Source of the DNA: CAURMH01 sp963525745 | GTDB lineage: Bacteria; Pseudomonadota; Gammaproteobacteria; Enterobacterales; Pasteurellaceae | DNA: 13,919 bases | NCBI GenBank assembly: GCA_963525745.1 | Contig: CAURMH010000041.1 | Coordinates: 1-13,919 of the forward strand | Reading direction: 5' to 3' | Shown here: positions 6,586-13,759 of the stretch, in pieces | Layout of the letters: every line of letters starts with the position of its first letter | Numbering within the stretch: position 1 is the first letter of the stretch | Notes under the pieces: generated by a model | Databases searched by the model: none | Told to the model about the DNA's origin: nothing | The model's input: only the letters and a program-made list of their open reading frames with translations | Made by a program: the position numbers and the translations under genes

Positions 6586-7887
6586 TTATTCGTTTCGTAT
6601 GCTGATTTTTTCAAATTCCGTAAAAAATGTCGGGAAGGTTTTGGCGGTACAGTCAGGATCTAAAATTGTCACCGGCGTATCGGATAGCGCAATCAACGCA
6701 AAACACATGGCTATGCGATGATCATTGTAAGTGGCGATTTCCGCCGCCTTAAATTGATCTAAGGCAAGTGGCTGAATCCGGATAAAATCCTCGCCTTCTT
6801 CTACCTCGGCGCCGATTTTACGTAATTCCGTCGCCATCGCCGTGAGTCGGTCGGTTTCTTTTACGCGCCAGTTGTAAATATTTCGAATAAGGGTTTCGCC
6901 TTGAGCAAACAGTGCAGTTGTTGCGATAGTCATCGCGGCGTCGGGAATATGGTTCATGTCCATATCGATGCCATTTAATTGATCTTTTTCCGCTCGGATA
7001 AAATCGTCGCCCCAAGTGATTTTTGCGCCCATTTTGGCTAAAACATCGGCAAACAGACGATCGCCTTGAATGGCATTTTTGCCAATGCCGGTGACTTTAA
7101 TGTCGCCTTTAATCGCACCGGCCGCCAGAAAATAAGAAGCGGACGAAGCGTCACCTTCAACTAAAAACGTATTCGGCGAAATGTAATGTTGATGGCCTTT
7201 AACGAAGAAACGTTGATAATCCTGATTTTCGACCGAAACACCGAATTTCTTCATCATTGCCAACGTAATATCAATATAAGGTTTAGAAACCAGTTCGCCA
7301 ATAATTTCGATTTTCATATCCCGTTTGGCCAGCGGAGCCGCCATAAGAAGTGCGGTCAAAAACTGGGAAGAAATCGTGCCGTCGATTTGAATTATTCCGC
7401 CATCCAGCCCCCGATTACGAATGGCTAAAGGCGGGTAACCTTCATTTTCCAAATAACGAATTTCTGCGCCGGCCTGTTGCAACGCCTCCACAAGATGCTT
7501 AATCGGTCGCTCTTTCATACGGGGCTCGCCCGTTAGGATCACTTCTGCCTCATGCCGACCCGCCAAGCAGAGCGCGGCGGTTAAAGGACGCATTGCCGTG
7601 CCGGCATTACCGAGAAATAACGCCAACCCGTCTTCGGGCTGAAATGCACCGCCGACGCCTTCAATAACACATTGCGTTTTGTCTGCCGAGAGTGTGAATT
7701 TTACGCCGAGCGCGCTGAGTGCATTGAGCATGTGGCGAATGTCGTCGCTGTCCAAAAGATTGGTGACGGTCGTTGTTCCTTGTGCTAAAGCGGCAAGCAA
7801 GAGTGCGCGATTGGATAAACTTTTGGAACCGGGCAAATGGATTTCGCCTTTGACATAAGAAATAGGTTGGAGAGTTATTTTTTTCAT
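6586..7887 (-). CDS. aroA: 3-phosphoshikimate 1-carboxyvinyltransferase (EPSP synthase)
   Basis: The 433-residue cytoplasmic enzyme joins shikimate 3-phosphate and phosphoenolpyruvate to form EPSP, the sixth step of the shikimate pathway to chorismate and aromatic amino acids. It is close to the E. coli class I enzyme along its whole length. LPGSKSxSNR (18-27) holds Lys22 and Arg27. LFLGNAGTAMRPL holds Gly96 and Pro101, the residues typical of the glyphosate-sensitive class. The EGDASSASY segment, the IPDAAMT aspartate and the NWRVKETDR glutamate are all present. It ends with ILDPDCTAKTFPTFF as in the family. The ATG gives the normal N-terminus although no strong Shine-Dalgarno is seen. It follows purU in the same direction by 148 bases, with two inverted uptake signals in the gap. 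Confidence 0.98.
   Translation of the reverse strand: MKKITLQPISYVKGEIHLPGSKSLSNRALLLAALAQGTTTVTNLLDSDDIRHMLNALSALGVKFTLSADKTQCVIEGVGGAFQPEDGLALFLGNAGTAMRPLTAALCLAGRHEAEVILTGEPRMKERPIKHLVEALQQAGAEIRYLENEGYPPLAIRNRGLDGGIIQIDGTISSQFLTALLMAAPLAKRDMKIEIIGELVSKPYIDITLAMMKKFGVSVENQDYQRFFVKGHQHYISPNTFLVEGDASSASYFLAAGAIKGDIKVTGIGKNAIQGDRLFADVLAKMGAKITWGDDFIRAEKDQLNGIDMDMNHIPDAAMTIATTALFAQGETLIRNIYNWRVKETDRLTAMATELRKIGAEVEEGEDFIRIQPLALDQFKAAEIATYNDHRIAMCFALIALSDTPVTILDPDCTAKTFPTFFTEFEKISIRNE
7348..7356 (+). repeat. DNA uptake signal inside aroA
   Basis: AAGTGCGGT; read on the coding (minus) strand as TTGACCGCACTTCTT, it encodes Leu-Thr-Ala-Leu-Leu of the SSQFLTALLM segment, so a conserved region has accommodated the motif. 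Confidence 0.9.
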
Positions 7888-7930
7888 GGTGTTTTTTATA
7901 AATCGGTGATGACAAAATTTTCATCATAAT

Positions 7931-7978
7931 GACCGCACTTTTTATTCATGAAGCGAAGCAAGCACACGAAGTGCGGTC
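7931..7978. repeat. Inverted pair of DNA uptake signals between purU and aroA
   Basis: GACCGCACTT at 7931-7940 and AAGTGCGGTC at 7969-7978 are perfect inverted copies (10-bp arms, 28-base loop). In Pasteurellaceae such pairs often serve as transcription terminators. Here neither side has a clear U-tract, so termination after purU is possible but not shown. The loop contains imperfect GAAGC/GCAAGC repeats. Confidence 0.8.
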
Positions 7979-8035
7979 GAATATGACGATGTTTTTATTG
8001 TGTAATTTGTTACGGCACAATGAGTTATGACATTG

Positions 8036-8872
8036 TTACAGTACGATCGTTTTGTTTTGGTAGACGAACACGCGATCATGCAGCACTAAATCAAGCGCAC
8101 GGCTCAACACGGTTTTTTCAACGTCACGCCCGGCTTTCATCATCATTTCGGCACTATAAGTATGATCGACATTAATGACATTTTGCATAATGATTGGGCC
8201 TTGATCGAGTTCGTTATTAATGAAATGTGCGGTCGCGCCGATAATTTTCACCCCCCGTTCGTAAGCCTGTTGATAAGGCTTGGCACCGATAAATGCGGGT
8301 AAAAACGAATGATGAATATTAATCACGCGATTCGGATAACGTTCGACGAATTTAGGGTTTAATACGCGCATATATTTTGCCAGCACGATAATATCGGGAG
8401 TATATTCGTCAATTTTCGCCGCCAATAACTGATCATGTCGGACACGTGTTAATCCTTCGTGGCTCACGCAATGAAAAGGAATGTTAAAACGCTCGACCAA
8501 TGAACGTAGGTTGTCATGATTACCAATCACCGCCGCAATTTCTACATCCAGCGCGCCATAAAAATTTTTCATTAAAATGTCGCCCAAACAATGTGCTTCT
8601 TTGGTAACTAAAATAACAATCCTTTTTTGTTTTGTGCCGATTAAACGACAATGCGCTTCTTTAGGAAGGCAATCTTCTAAATCGGTCAATAACGCCGATT
8701 CGTTAAACTCGCCTTCCAATTCGGTACGCATAAAAAAGTGATTTGTTTCAAATTCGACAAATTCGTTATTATGTAAAATATTAAGATTATGTCGATAACA
8801 AACATTTGTAATTTTTGCAATTAGCCCTTTATCATCGGGGCATTCTGTTAATAAAATTTTCTTTTCGGACAT
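8036..8872 (-). CDS. purU: Formyltetrahydrofolate deformylase
   Basis: The 278-residue cytoplasmic enzyme hydrolyses 10-formyltetrahydrofolate to formate and tetrahydrofolate. In E. coli this balances one-carbon pools and supplies formate for PurT. An ACT domain lies at about residues 6-80 (LTECPDDKGLIAKIT) and the formyl-transferase/hydrolase domain from about 84 to the end. The catalytic triad of the family is visible as Asn185 and His187 in INIHHSFLPAFIG and Asp223 in LDQGPII. Length matches the family. The start lies only 21 bases after the hns terminator hairpin, and no Shine-Dalgarno is visible before the ATG. The gene may depend on a promoter inside the hns 3' end or on read-through. 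Confidence 0.97.
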   Translation of the reverse strand: MSEKKILLTECPDDKGLIAKITNVCYRHNLNILHNNEFVEFETNHFFMRTELEGEFNESALLTDLEDCLPKEAHCRLIGTKQKRIVILVTKEAHCLGDILMKNFYGALDVEIAAVIGNHDNLRSLVERFNIPFHCVSHEGLTRVRHDQLLAAKIDEYTPDIIVLAKYMRVLNPKFVERYPNRVINIHHSFLPAFIGAKPYQQAYERGVKIIGATAHFINNELDQGPIIMQNVINVDHTYSAEMMMKAGRDVEKTVLSRALDLVLHDRVFVYQNKTIVL

Positions 8873-8893
8873 CGTTTTATTTTTATTAAAATT

Positions 8894-8918
8894 AAAAACC
8901 CATATAGTATGGGTTTTT
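8894..8918 (-). terminator. Intrinsic terminator after hns
   Basis: AAAAACCCATA (8894-8904) and TATGGGTTTTT (8908-8918) form a perfect 11-bp stem with a three-base loop, five bases after the hns stop. On the minus strand the stem ends in TTTTT followed by AATTTTAAT. The symmetry would also allow function in the other direction. Confidence 0.8.
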
Positions 8919-8923
8919 ATAAA

Positions 8924-9331
8924 TTAAATTTTAAAATCATCTAATGATTTACCCGCATCTAATCCTTTTTGAATTACTTTAGGGGTTCTACCTTGCCCGC
9001 TCCAGGTTTTTTTAGCACCATTTTCATCAATGAATTGATATTTCGGCGGAAGCGGATTACGTTTTTTACGTAAGTTAAGTTTAATCGATTGACCTAAAAT
9101 TTCGGCTAATTCTTCTTTTGTAATCCCTTCTTGTTTTAAGAATTCTTTGTATTTTGTAATGCGTTCTTTGCGTAGCGCTTCCGCCTGCTCAAGTTTTGCC
9201 AATTCATCGCGCTTGATTTTTGCGACAGCATCTAATTTAGAAATTACAGTTTCGATTTGTTCAATGGTTAAACTACGGGCGGCGCTACGCAAATAACGAT
9301 AATTAATTAAATCTTTGGCTAATTGGTTCAT
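8924..9331 (-). CDS. hns: H-NS family nucleoid-associated protein
   Basis: H-NS binds AT-rich, curved DNA, oligomerises and silences transcription. Starting from the ATG at 9331 the protein has 135 residues, the usual size. The N-terminal half (about 1-85) is charged and helical with heptad-like Leu/Ile positions, as expected for the oligomerisation region. The C-terminal DNA-binding domain (about 88-135) has YQFIDENGAKKTWSGQGRTP, with the QGR AT-hook-like loop that enters the minor groove. I chose 9331 and not the ATG at 9343 because GAGGT six bases before the second ATG is a good ribosome binding site, whereas the first ATG has none. The 407-base spacer upstream is very AT-rich, which suits autoregulation. 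The terminator at 8894-8918 ends the transcript. Confidence 0.93.
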   Translation of the reverse strand: MNQLAKDLINYRYLRSAARSLTIEQIETVISKLDAVAKIKRDELAKLEQAEALRKERITKYKEFLKQEGITKEELAEILGQSIKLNLRKKRNPLPPKYQFIDENGAKKTWSGQGRTPKVIQKGLDAGKSLDDFKI

Positions 9332-9513
9332 TGTGTACCTCATATTTTAATTATGATAACAAAAAGCAATTTGCATAATAACGAAAATATGATTCAGGGT
9401 AAATATAAATTTATAGGATAACGATTTGTATATTATTAATGCATTATTATTTTAAAATGATTTTTTATTGGCTTTTATTTATATTTTCGGGTAATCTTTA
9501 GCTATCCTACGAA
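9332..9513. other. AT-rich divergent control region between hns and the riboswitch
   Basis: No gene is seen here. The stretch is mostly A and T and contains a perfect 12-bp palindrome TATAAATTTATA at 9404-9415 and a near-palindrome GCAATTTGC at 9366-9374. Promoters for hns (leftward) and for the riboswitch transcript (rightward) must lie here. A weak rightward pair TTGTAT (9426-9431) / TATTTT (9449-9454) with 17-base spacing is the best I could find. Confidence 0.45.
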
Positions 9514-9677
9514 TGTAGAGGTGCAATGATTATAAGTATTTTTTTCGAGTGGATAACGAAGACGAAAAAAGAAAGGAATTATTGCCGAAATCAACGGAAA
9601 GTCGTTTCCTTTGGTTGGTAGCGTTGTCGAAAGAAACGTTACTGTCATAGTTTTTTTATTAACTATGGAGCGCTACG
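9514..9677 (+). ncRNA. Lysine riboswitch (L-box) aptamer
   Basis: The conserved L-box blocks appear in order: GTAGAGGTGC (9515-9524), AAGTA (9534-9538), GAAAGGAATTATTGCCGAAA (9571-9590), GGTTGG (9613-9618), CTGTCATAG (9642-9650) and TATGGAGCGCTAC (9664-9676). Five helices fold by hand: P1 9514-9518/9673-9677, P2 9540-9547/9563-9570, P3 with 9589-9594/9611-9616 and apical 9596-9600/9605-9609, P4 9620-9625/9635-9640, and P5 9646-9652/9661-9667. The aptamer binds free lysine and lowers expression of the downstream gene, here an NhaC-family transporter starting at 9739. This is strong pattern recognition, not a covariance-model result. Confidence 0.93.
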
Positions 9678-9738
9678 GTTAGGTGGTCATTCTTTTGCCA
9701 TTATTTACCTAAGCCTCCATTAATTTAGAGATAACTTA
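9677..9738 (+). promoter_or_regulatory. Expression platform of the lysine riboswitch
   Basis: GGTTAGGT (9677-9684) can pair with ACCTAAGCC (9707-9715, one bulged G). ATGGAG (9665-9670), which is part of P5/P1 when lysine is bound, can instead pair with CTCCAT (9715-9720). If P1/P5 form, CTC (9715-9717) is free to pair with GAG (9728-9730), part of the weak ribosome binding region before the ATG at 9739. There is no U-tract, so translational control is more likely than a terminator. This is inferred from hand pairing. Confidence 0.4.
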
Positions 9739-11262
9739 ATGGAACTCATCAATTATTCAACTTCAATTCTCTCCATTATTCCGGCGTTATTAGCAATCGT
9801 TTTGGCGATTGCCACTCGCCGCGTATTGGTTTCATTGAGCGCAGGGATTATTGTCGGTGCACTCATGTTAAATAATTATGCCATCGGCCATACTTTCACT
9901 TATTTGGTTCAAAATGTCACTTCATTAGTTTACAGCGACGGCGCGATCAACTCGAATATGCACATTGTTTTATTCCTATTATTGTTGGGTATTTTGACCG
10001 CACTTTTAACCGTTTCAGGCGGCAATCAAGCTTTCGCGGAATGGGCGCAAAAACGAATTAAAGGCCGTCGCGGCGCTAAGCTCTTGGCGGCATCGTTGGT
10101 TTTCGTTACCTTTATTGACGATTATTTCCACAGCCTTGCTGTCGGTGCGATAGCCCGCCCCGTTACCGATCGTTTTCATGTTTCCCGCGCAAAATTAGCC
10201 TATATTTTAGACTCGACCGCCGCACCGATGTGTGTAATGATGCCGATTTCAAGCTGGGGTGCCTATATTATTACGTTGGTCGCAGGATTATTAGCCTCTT
10301 ATTCCATCACCGAATACACCCCTATCGGCGCATTTGTGGCAATGAGCTTAATGAATTTTTATGCTATTTTTTCATTGTTGTTGGTCTTTTTTGTTGCCTA
10401 TTTTTCGTTTGATATCGGTTCAATGGCGAGACATGAGCGTTTAGCGTTGGAAAATGCTGCCGAAAATCAAGTTGCTGAATCCGACCGTGTTAAAGGCGGG
10501 GTACGTAATCTGATTTTACCGATTATCGTCTTAATCGTGGCGACCGTTTCAATGATGATGTACACCGGTCGCGTCGCTTTATCTGAGGCGGGTAAAACGT
10601 TCAGCGTATTAGGCGCCTTTGAAAATACGACCGTAGGTATTTCCTTGGTTGTCGGTGGGACAAGTGCGGTCATTATGGCAACCGTTTTAATTTTAACGGA
10701 TGGTCGGGTATCCGGCGCCGAATACGTCAAAGCGTGGTGGTTAGGGATAAAATCTATGCTCGGCGCCATTGCAATATTATTTTTTGCTTGGACAATCAAT
10801 AAAGTTGTTGGCGATATTCAAACCGGTGCTTATTTATCTTCTTTAGTGAGCGGCAATATTCCGGTGGCCTTTTTACCCGTAATTCTTTTTGTATTGGCTT
10901 CGGCAATGGCTTTTTCTACGGGAACCAGCTGGGGAACCTTCGGGATTATGTTGCCGATAGCCGCCGTAATGGCCTCAAGCACCGCACCGGAATTGATGCT
11001 GCCTTGTCTTTCTGCCGTGATGGCGGGGGCGGTTTGCGGCGATCATTGTTCACCGGTTTCGGATACCACGATTTTGTCTTCTACGGGCGCAAAATGTAAC
11101 CATATCGATCACGTGACAACGCAGCTGCCTTACGCTTTAACCGTTGCTTTGGCAACAGCTGTGGGATACATCGTCGTCGGCTTTACGCAATCGGGCATTG
11201 CAGGATTTGTGAGCGCAGGATTTGCTTTAGTGGTATTCATTTTCGCCTTGAAAAAATATTAA
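9739..11262 (+). CDS. lysW: NhaC-family transporter, probable lysine transporter (LysW type)
   Basis: The 507-residue polytopic inner membrane protein belongs to the NhaC Na+/H+ antiporter superfamily, with about 11-12 hydrophobic segments across its length. Family-typical segments include DDYFHSLAVGAIARPVTDRF near residues 131-150, the STAAPMCVMMPISSWGAY block, and GDHCSPVSDTT near 434-444. By homology alone it would be called a sodium/proton antiporter. The lysine riboswitch directly upstream argues for lysine uptake, since comparative work on L-boxes named such NhaC-like carriers LysW. The Shine-Dalgarno (AGAG) is weak, as might be expected for a riboswitch-controlled start. The gene is followed by its own terminator (11316-11343) and is not in operon with ilvIH. 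It holds two uptake signals. Confidence 0.88.
   Translation: MELINYSTSILSIIPALLAIVLAIATRRVLVSLSAGIIVGALMLNNYAIGHTFTYLVQNVTSLVYSDGAINSNMHIVLFLLLLGILTALLTVSGGNQAFAEWAQKRIKGRRGAKLLAASLVFVTFIDDYFHSLAVGAIARPVTDRFHVSRAKLAYILDSTAAPMCVMMPISSWGAYIITLVAGLLASYSITEYTPIGAFVAMSLMNFYAIFSLLLVFFVAYFSFDIGSMARHERLALENAAENQVAESDRVKGGVRNLILPIIVLIVATVSMMMYTGRVALSEAGKTFSVLGAFENTTVGISLVVGGTSAVIMATVLILTDGRVSGAEYVKAWWLGIKSMLGAIAILFFAWTINKVVGDIQTGAYLSSLVSGNIPVAFLPVILFVLASAMAFSTGTSWGTFGIMLPIAAVMASSTAPELMLPCLSAVMAGAVCGDHCSPVSDTTILSSTGAKCNHIDHVTTQLPYALTVALATAVGYIVVGFTQSGIAGFVSAGFALVVFIFALKKY
9997..10005 (-). repeat. DNA uptake signal in the transporter gene (first)
   Basis: ACCGCACTT encodes part of LTALLTV, a hydrophobic stretch where Thr-Ala-Leu is easily tolerated. 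Confidence 0.9.
10662..10670 (+). repeat. DNA uptake signal in the transporter gene (second)
   Basis: AAGTGCGGT encodes Ser-Ala-Val within GGTSAVIMA, between two membrane segments. Confidence 0.9.
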
Positions 11263-11264
11263 AA

Positions 11265-11280
11265 CGTGAATTTGATCACA
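11265..11280. promoter_or_regulatory. Possible CRP-type site
   Basis: CGTGA-ATTTGA-TCACA matches the TGTGA-N6-TCACA consensus at 9 of 10 positions. It lies 2 bases after the transporter stop and 249 bases before ilvI, on the far side of the transporter terminator. It may act on an ilvI promoter at a distance or be chance. Confidence 0.3.
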
Positions 11281-11315
11281 ACTTTTAATAAAAAATTTAA
11301 TTTTGAATAATTTAT

Positions 11316-11343
11316 AAAATGCGGCATAAAGTCGCATTTTTTA
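11316..11343 (+). terminator. Intrinsic terminator after the transporter gene
   Basis: AAAATGCGGC (11316-11325) pairs with GTCGCATTTT (11331-11340) around the loop ATAAA, giving a 10-bp stem with one G-U pair. TTATTATTTT follows. It separates the transporter transcript from ilvIH. Confidence 0.8.
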
Positions 11344-11529
11344 TTATTTTAAGTTATTTTCCTTTATAAAATACTAAATTTATATTATTTAATAGTTTTA
11401 AATATTTATTTGCTCGTGTTTTTAACCGTATCATGCCCTAGACAAGTATTTTTATCGGAGTATGATTTTGTGCGTTAATTGAAAATATTTATCGCAACTG
11501 AAAAGTGCGGTCAATTTTAGGAGAGAAAG
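11344..11529 (+). promoter_or_regulatory. AT-rich leader/promoter region of ilvIH
   Basis: The region from the terminator to the ilvI start is very AT-rich in its first half, as expected for a promoter region bound by Lrp-like or H-NS proteins; E. coli ilvIH is Lrp-activated. I could not place -35/-10 boxes with confidence. An uptake signal AAGTGCGGT (11503-11511) lies next to the ribosome binding site AGGAG (11519-11523), six bases from the ATG. No attenuator hairpin or convincing leader peptide was found. Confidence 0.5.
11503..11511 (+). repeat. DNA uptake signal upstream of ilvI
   Basis: AAGTGCGGT followed by CAATTTTAGGAG; its AT tail runs directly into the ilvI Shine-Dalgarno sequence, so this copy lies in the 5' untranslated region. 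Confidence 0.9.
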
Positions 11530-13260
11530 ATGAAAAAATTATCTGGGGCGGAAATGGTTGTCCAATCTTTATTGGATGAGGGCGTTGAATATTTATTCGG
11601 TTATCCCGGCGGCGCTGTGTTAGATATTTATGATGCTATTCACAGTGCCGAAGGCATTGAACATATTTTAGTTCGTCATGAACAAGCGGCCGTCCATATG
11701 GCCGATGGTTATGCCCGCTCCACCGGAAAAGTCGGCTGTGTGCTCGTTACTTCCGGCCCCGGCGCCACGAATGCGATTACAGGAATTGCGACGGCGTATT
11801 CCGATTCCATTCCGTTAGTGGTTATTTCCGGTCAAGTTCCTTCGTCGTTGATCGGCAGCGATGCATTTCAAGAATGTGATATGGTCGGAATCTCCCGCCC
11901 GGTAGTAAAGCATAGTTTTTTGGTTAAACGTGCGGAAGAGATTCCAGAAACGATTAAAAAAGCGTTTTATATCGCTGCAACAGGTCGTCCCGGCCCGGTT
12001 GTGATTGATATTGCCAAAGATGCCGTTAATCCGACGCATAAGTTGCCTTACGAATATCCTCAATCTGTCACGCTTCGTTCATATAATCCAACGATTCAAG
12101 GGCATAAGGGACAAATTAAAAAGGCGTTAAAAGCCCTTTTAGTCGCTAAAAAACCGATTTTATTCGTCGGCGGCGGTGCGATTACAGCCGGTTGCTATTC
12201 TCAATTATTACAATTTGCCGAGCGGCTGAATTTGCCGGTAACTTCTTCATTGATGGGGTTAGGCGCCTTTCCGTCAACACATGGCCAATTTTTGGGTATG
12301 CTTGGTATGCACGGAACTTATGAAGCAAACACGGCCATGCATCATAGCGATTTAATTCTCGGTGTCGGTGTACGCTTTGATGATCGCACCACAAATAATC
12401 TGAGTAAATATTGCCCGAATGCCAAAGTCATACATATTGATATTGATCCGGCTTCGATTTCTAAAACGGTGCCGGCGGCCATTCCTATTGTGGGGGATGC
12501 CGCTAATGTGCTTGATGAATTTTTAAGTTTGCTGGATGAAGAAGATGTCATAAAAGGCAAACCTTCGTTAGAAGCGTGGTGGGAAGAAATCGCCGGTTGG
12601 AAGGCCAAAAACTGCCTTGAATTTGACCGCACTTCGAGCACAATTAAACCGCAGCAAGTGATTGAAACGATTTACCGAATCACGCAAGGGAAGGCATACA
12701 TTGCCTCTGATGTCGGTCAACATCAAATGTTCACCGCGTTGCATTATCCTTTCGATGCGCCGCGTCATTGGGTCAATTCCGGCGGGTTGGGAACCATGGG
12801 ATTTGGTTTGCCAGCAGCGTTGGGCGTTAAGTTGGCGCATCCAAGCGATACGGTGGTTTGTATCACGGGGGACGGCAGTATTCAAATGAACATTCAGGAA
12901 TTATCAACGGCTAAACAATACGACATTCCAATTGTCATTATTTGCTTGAACAACCATTTCTTAGGCATGGTAAAACAATGGCAGGATTTGATTTATGCCG
13001 GTCGACATTCACAAACTTATATGAATTCGTTGCCTGATTTTGTCAAATTGGCCGAATCTTACGGATTGGTCGGGATCGGCATTAATCATCCGGCTGAATT
13101 GGAAAGTAAGCTGGCGGAAGCCTTTGCGATAAAAAATAAATTGGTTTTTGTCGACATTAATATTGATGAAACGGAACACGTTTATCCGATGCAAATTCGA
13201 GGCGGCGCAATGAATGAAATGATTTTAACCAAACCGGAGGAGGAAAAAGCCGATGCGTAG
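11530..13260 (+). CDS. ilvI: Acetohydroxyacid (acetolactate) synthase III-type, large catalytic subunit
   Basis: The 576-residue subunit condenses pyruvate with a second pyruvate or with 2-oxobutyrate, the first common step of valine, leucine and isoleucine synthesis. It uses thiamine diphosphate, FAD and Mg2+. The three thiamine-enzyme domains are present. The N-terminal PYR domain includes FGYPGGAV and the catalytic Glu51 in RHEQAAVHMADGYAR. The central domain is at about 190-330. The C-terminal PP domain has the cofactor motif from GDG (447-449) to NN (474-475), with the following HFLGMV. The start is fixed by AGGAG six bases upstream. The 3' end overlaps ilvH by 8 bases, so the two subunits are translationally coupled. 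An uptake signal lies in the variable linker near residue 366-368. Confidence 0.98.
   Translation: MKKLSGAEMVVQSLLDEGVEYLFGYPGGAVLDIYDAIHSAEGIEHILVRHEQAAVHMADGYARSTGKVGCVLVTSGPGATNAITGIATAYSDSIPLVVISGQVPSSLIGSDAFQECDMVGISRPVVKHSFLVKRAEEIPETIKKAFYIAATGRPGPVVIDIAKDAVNPTHKLPYEYPQSVTLRSYNPTIQGHKGQIKKALKALLVAKKPILFVGGGAITAGCYSQLLQFAERLNLPVTSSLMGLGAFPSTHGQFLGMLGMHGTYEANTAMHHSDLILGVGVRFDDRTTNNLSKYCPNAKVIHIDIDPASISKTVPAAIPIVGDAANVLDEFLSLLDEEDVIKGKPSLEAWWEEIAGWKAKNCLEFDRTSSTIKPQQVIETIYRITQGKAYIASDVGQHQMFTALHYPFDAPRHWVNSGGLGTMGFGLPAALGVKLAHPSDTVVCITGDGSIQMNIQELSTAKQYDIPIVIICLNNHFLGMVKQWQDLIYAGRHSQTYMNSLPDFVKLAESYGLVGIGINHPAELESKLAEAFAIKNKLVFVDINIDETEHVYPMQIRGGAMNEMILTKPEEEKADA
12626..12634 (-). repeat. 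DNA uptake signal inside ilvI
   Basis: ACCGCACTT encodes Arg-Thr-Ser with the adjoining bases, in the linker between the central and C-terminal domains of IlvI. Confidence 0.9.
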
Positions 13261-13744
13261 AGTATTATCCGTTTTATTAGAAAATGAATCCGGTGCATTG
13301 TCCCGAGTCGTCGGACTTTTTTCTCAACGCGCATTTAATATTGAAAGCCTGACTGTCGCTCCGACAGATGATCCGACGCTGTCGCGTATGACGATTGAAG
13401 CGGTCGGGGATGAAAAAGCGCTAGAACAAATTGAGAAACAATTACATAAATTGATCGATGTATTTAAAGTGATCAACCTAAGCGAACATGAACATGTAGA
13501 GCGTGAAGTCATGTTGTTAAAAGTGCGGGCGACAGGCCCCTCTCGTGATGAAATTAAACGCCTGGCGGATATTTTCCGCGGACAAATTGTCGACGTGACA
13601 ACGAAATCCTATACGATTCAGCTGGCAGGAACAAAAGATAAATTAAACGCTTTTGTTGCGGCGGTAACGGAAGAGACATCAATTCTTGAAATCGCCCGCT
13701 CGGGGCTAATTAGCCTTTCACGCGGCGAAAAAAATATGTTGTAA
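13253..13744 (+). CDS. ilvH: Acetohydroxyacid synthase small regulatory subunit
   Basis: The 163-residue protein activates IlvI and gives it valine feedback inhibition. An N-terminal ACT domain (about 1-75) carries the valine-binding positions known from E. coli IlvH: Asn11, Gly14 and Asn29 are all present in RRVLSVLLENESGALSR and the following FNIESL. A valine-sensitive enzyme is therefore expected. The C-terminal domain (about 80-163) has FRGQIVDV and ends ARSGLISLSRGEKNML. The ribosome binding site GGAGGAGG (13236-13243) lies inside the end of ilvI, and the ATG overlaps the ilvI stop. Length equals the E. coli protein. Confidence 0.98.
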   Translation: MRRVLSVLLENESGALSRVVGLFSQRAFNIESLTVAPTDDPTLSRMTIEAVGDEKALEQIEKQLHKLIDVFKVINLSEHEHVEREVMLLKVRATGPSRDEIKRLADIFRGQIVDVTTKSYTIQLAGTKDKLNAFVAAVTEETSILEIARSGLISLSRGEKNML

Positions 13745-13759
13745 GATGTTTTACGGCAA

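Noticed and set aside
8018..8037. Small hairpin ACAATG/CATTGT after purU as a terminator
   Set aside because: Six AT-rich pairs with an eight-base loop and no U-tract.
11463..11480. Mini-ORF MILCVN before ilvI, a possible Ile-Leu-Val leader peptide
   Set aside because: GGAG is only one base from the ATG, the run of regulatory codons is too short, and no terminator/antiterminator pair follows.
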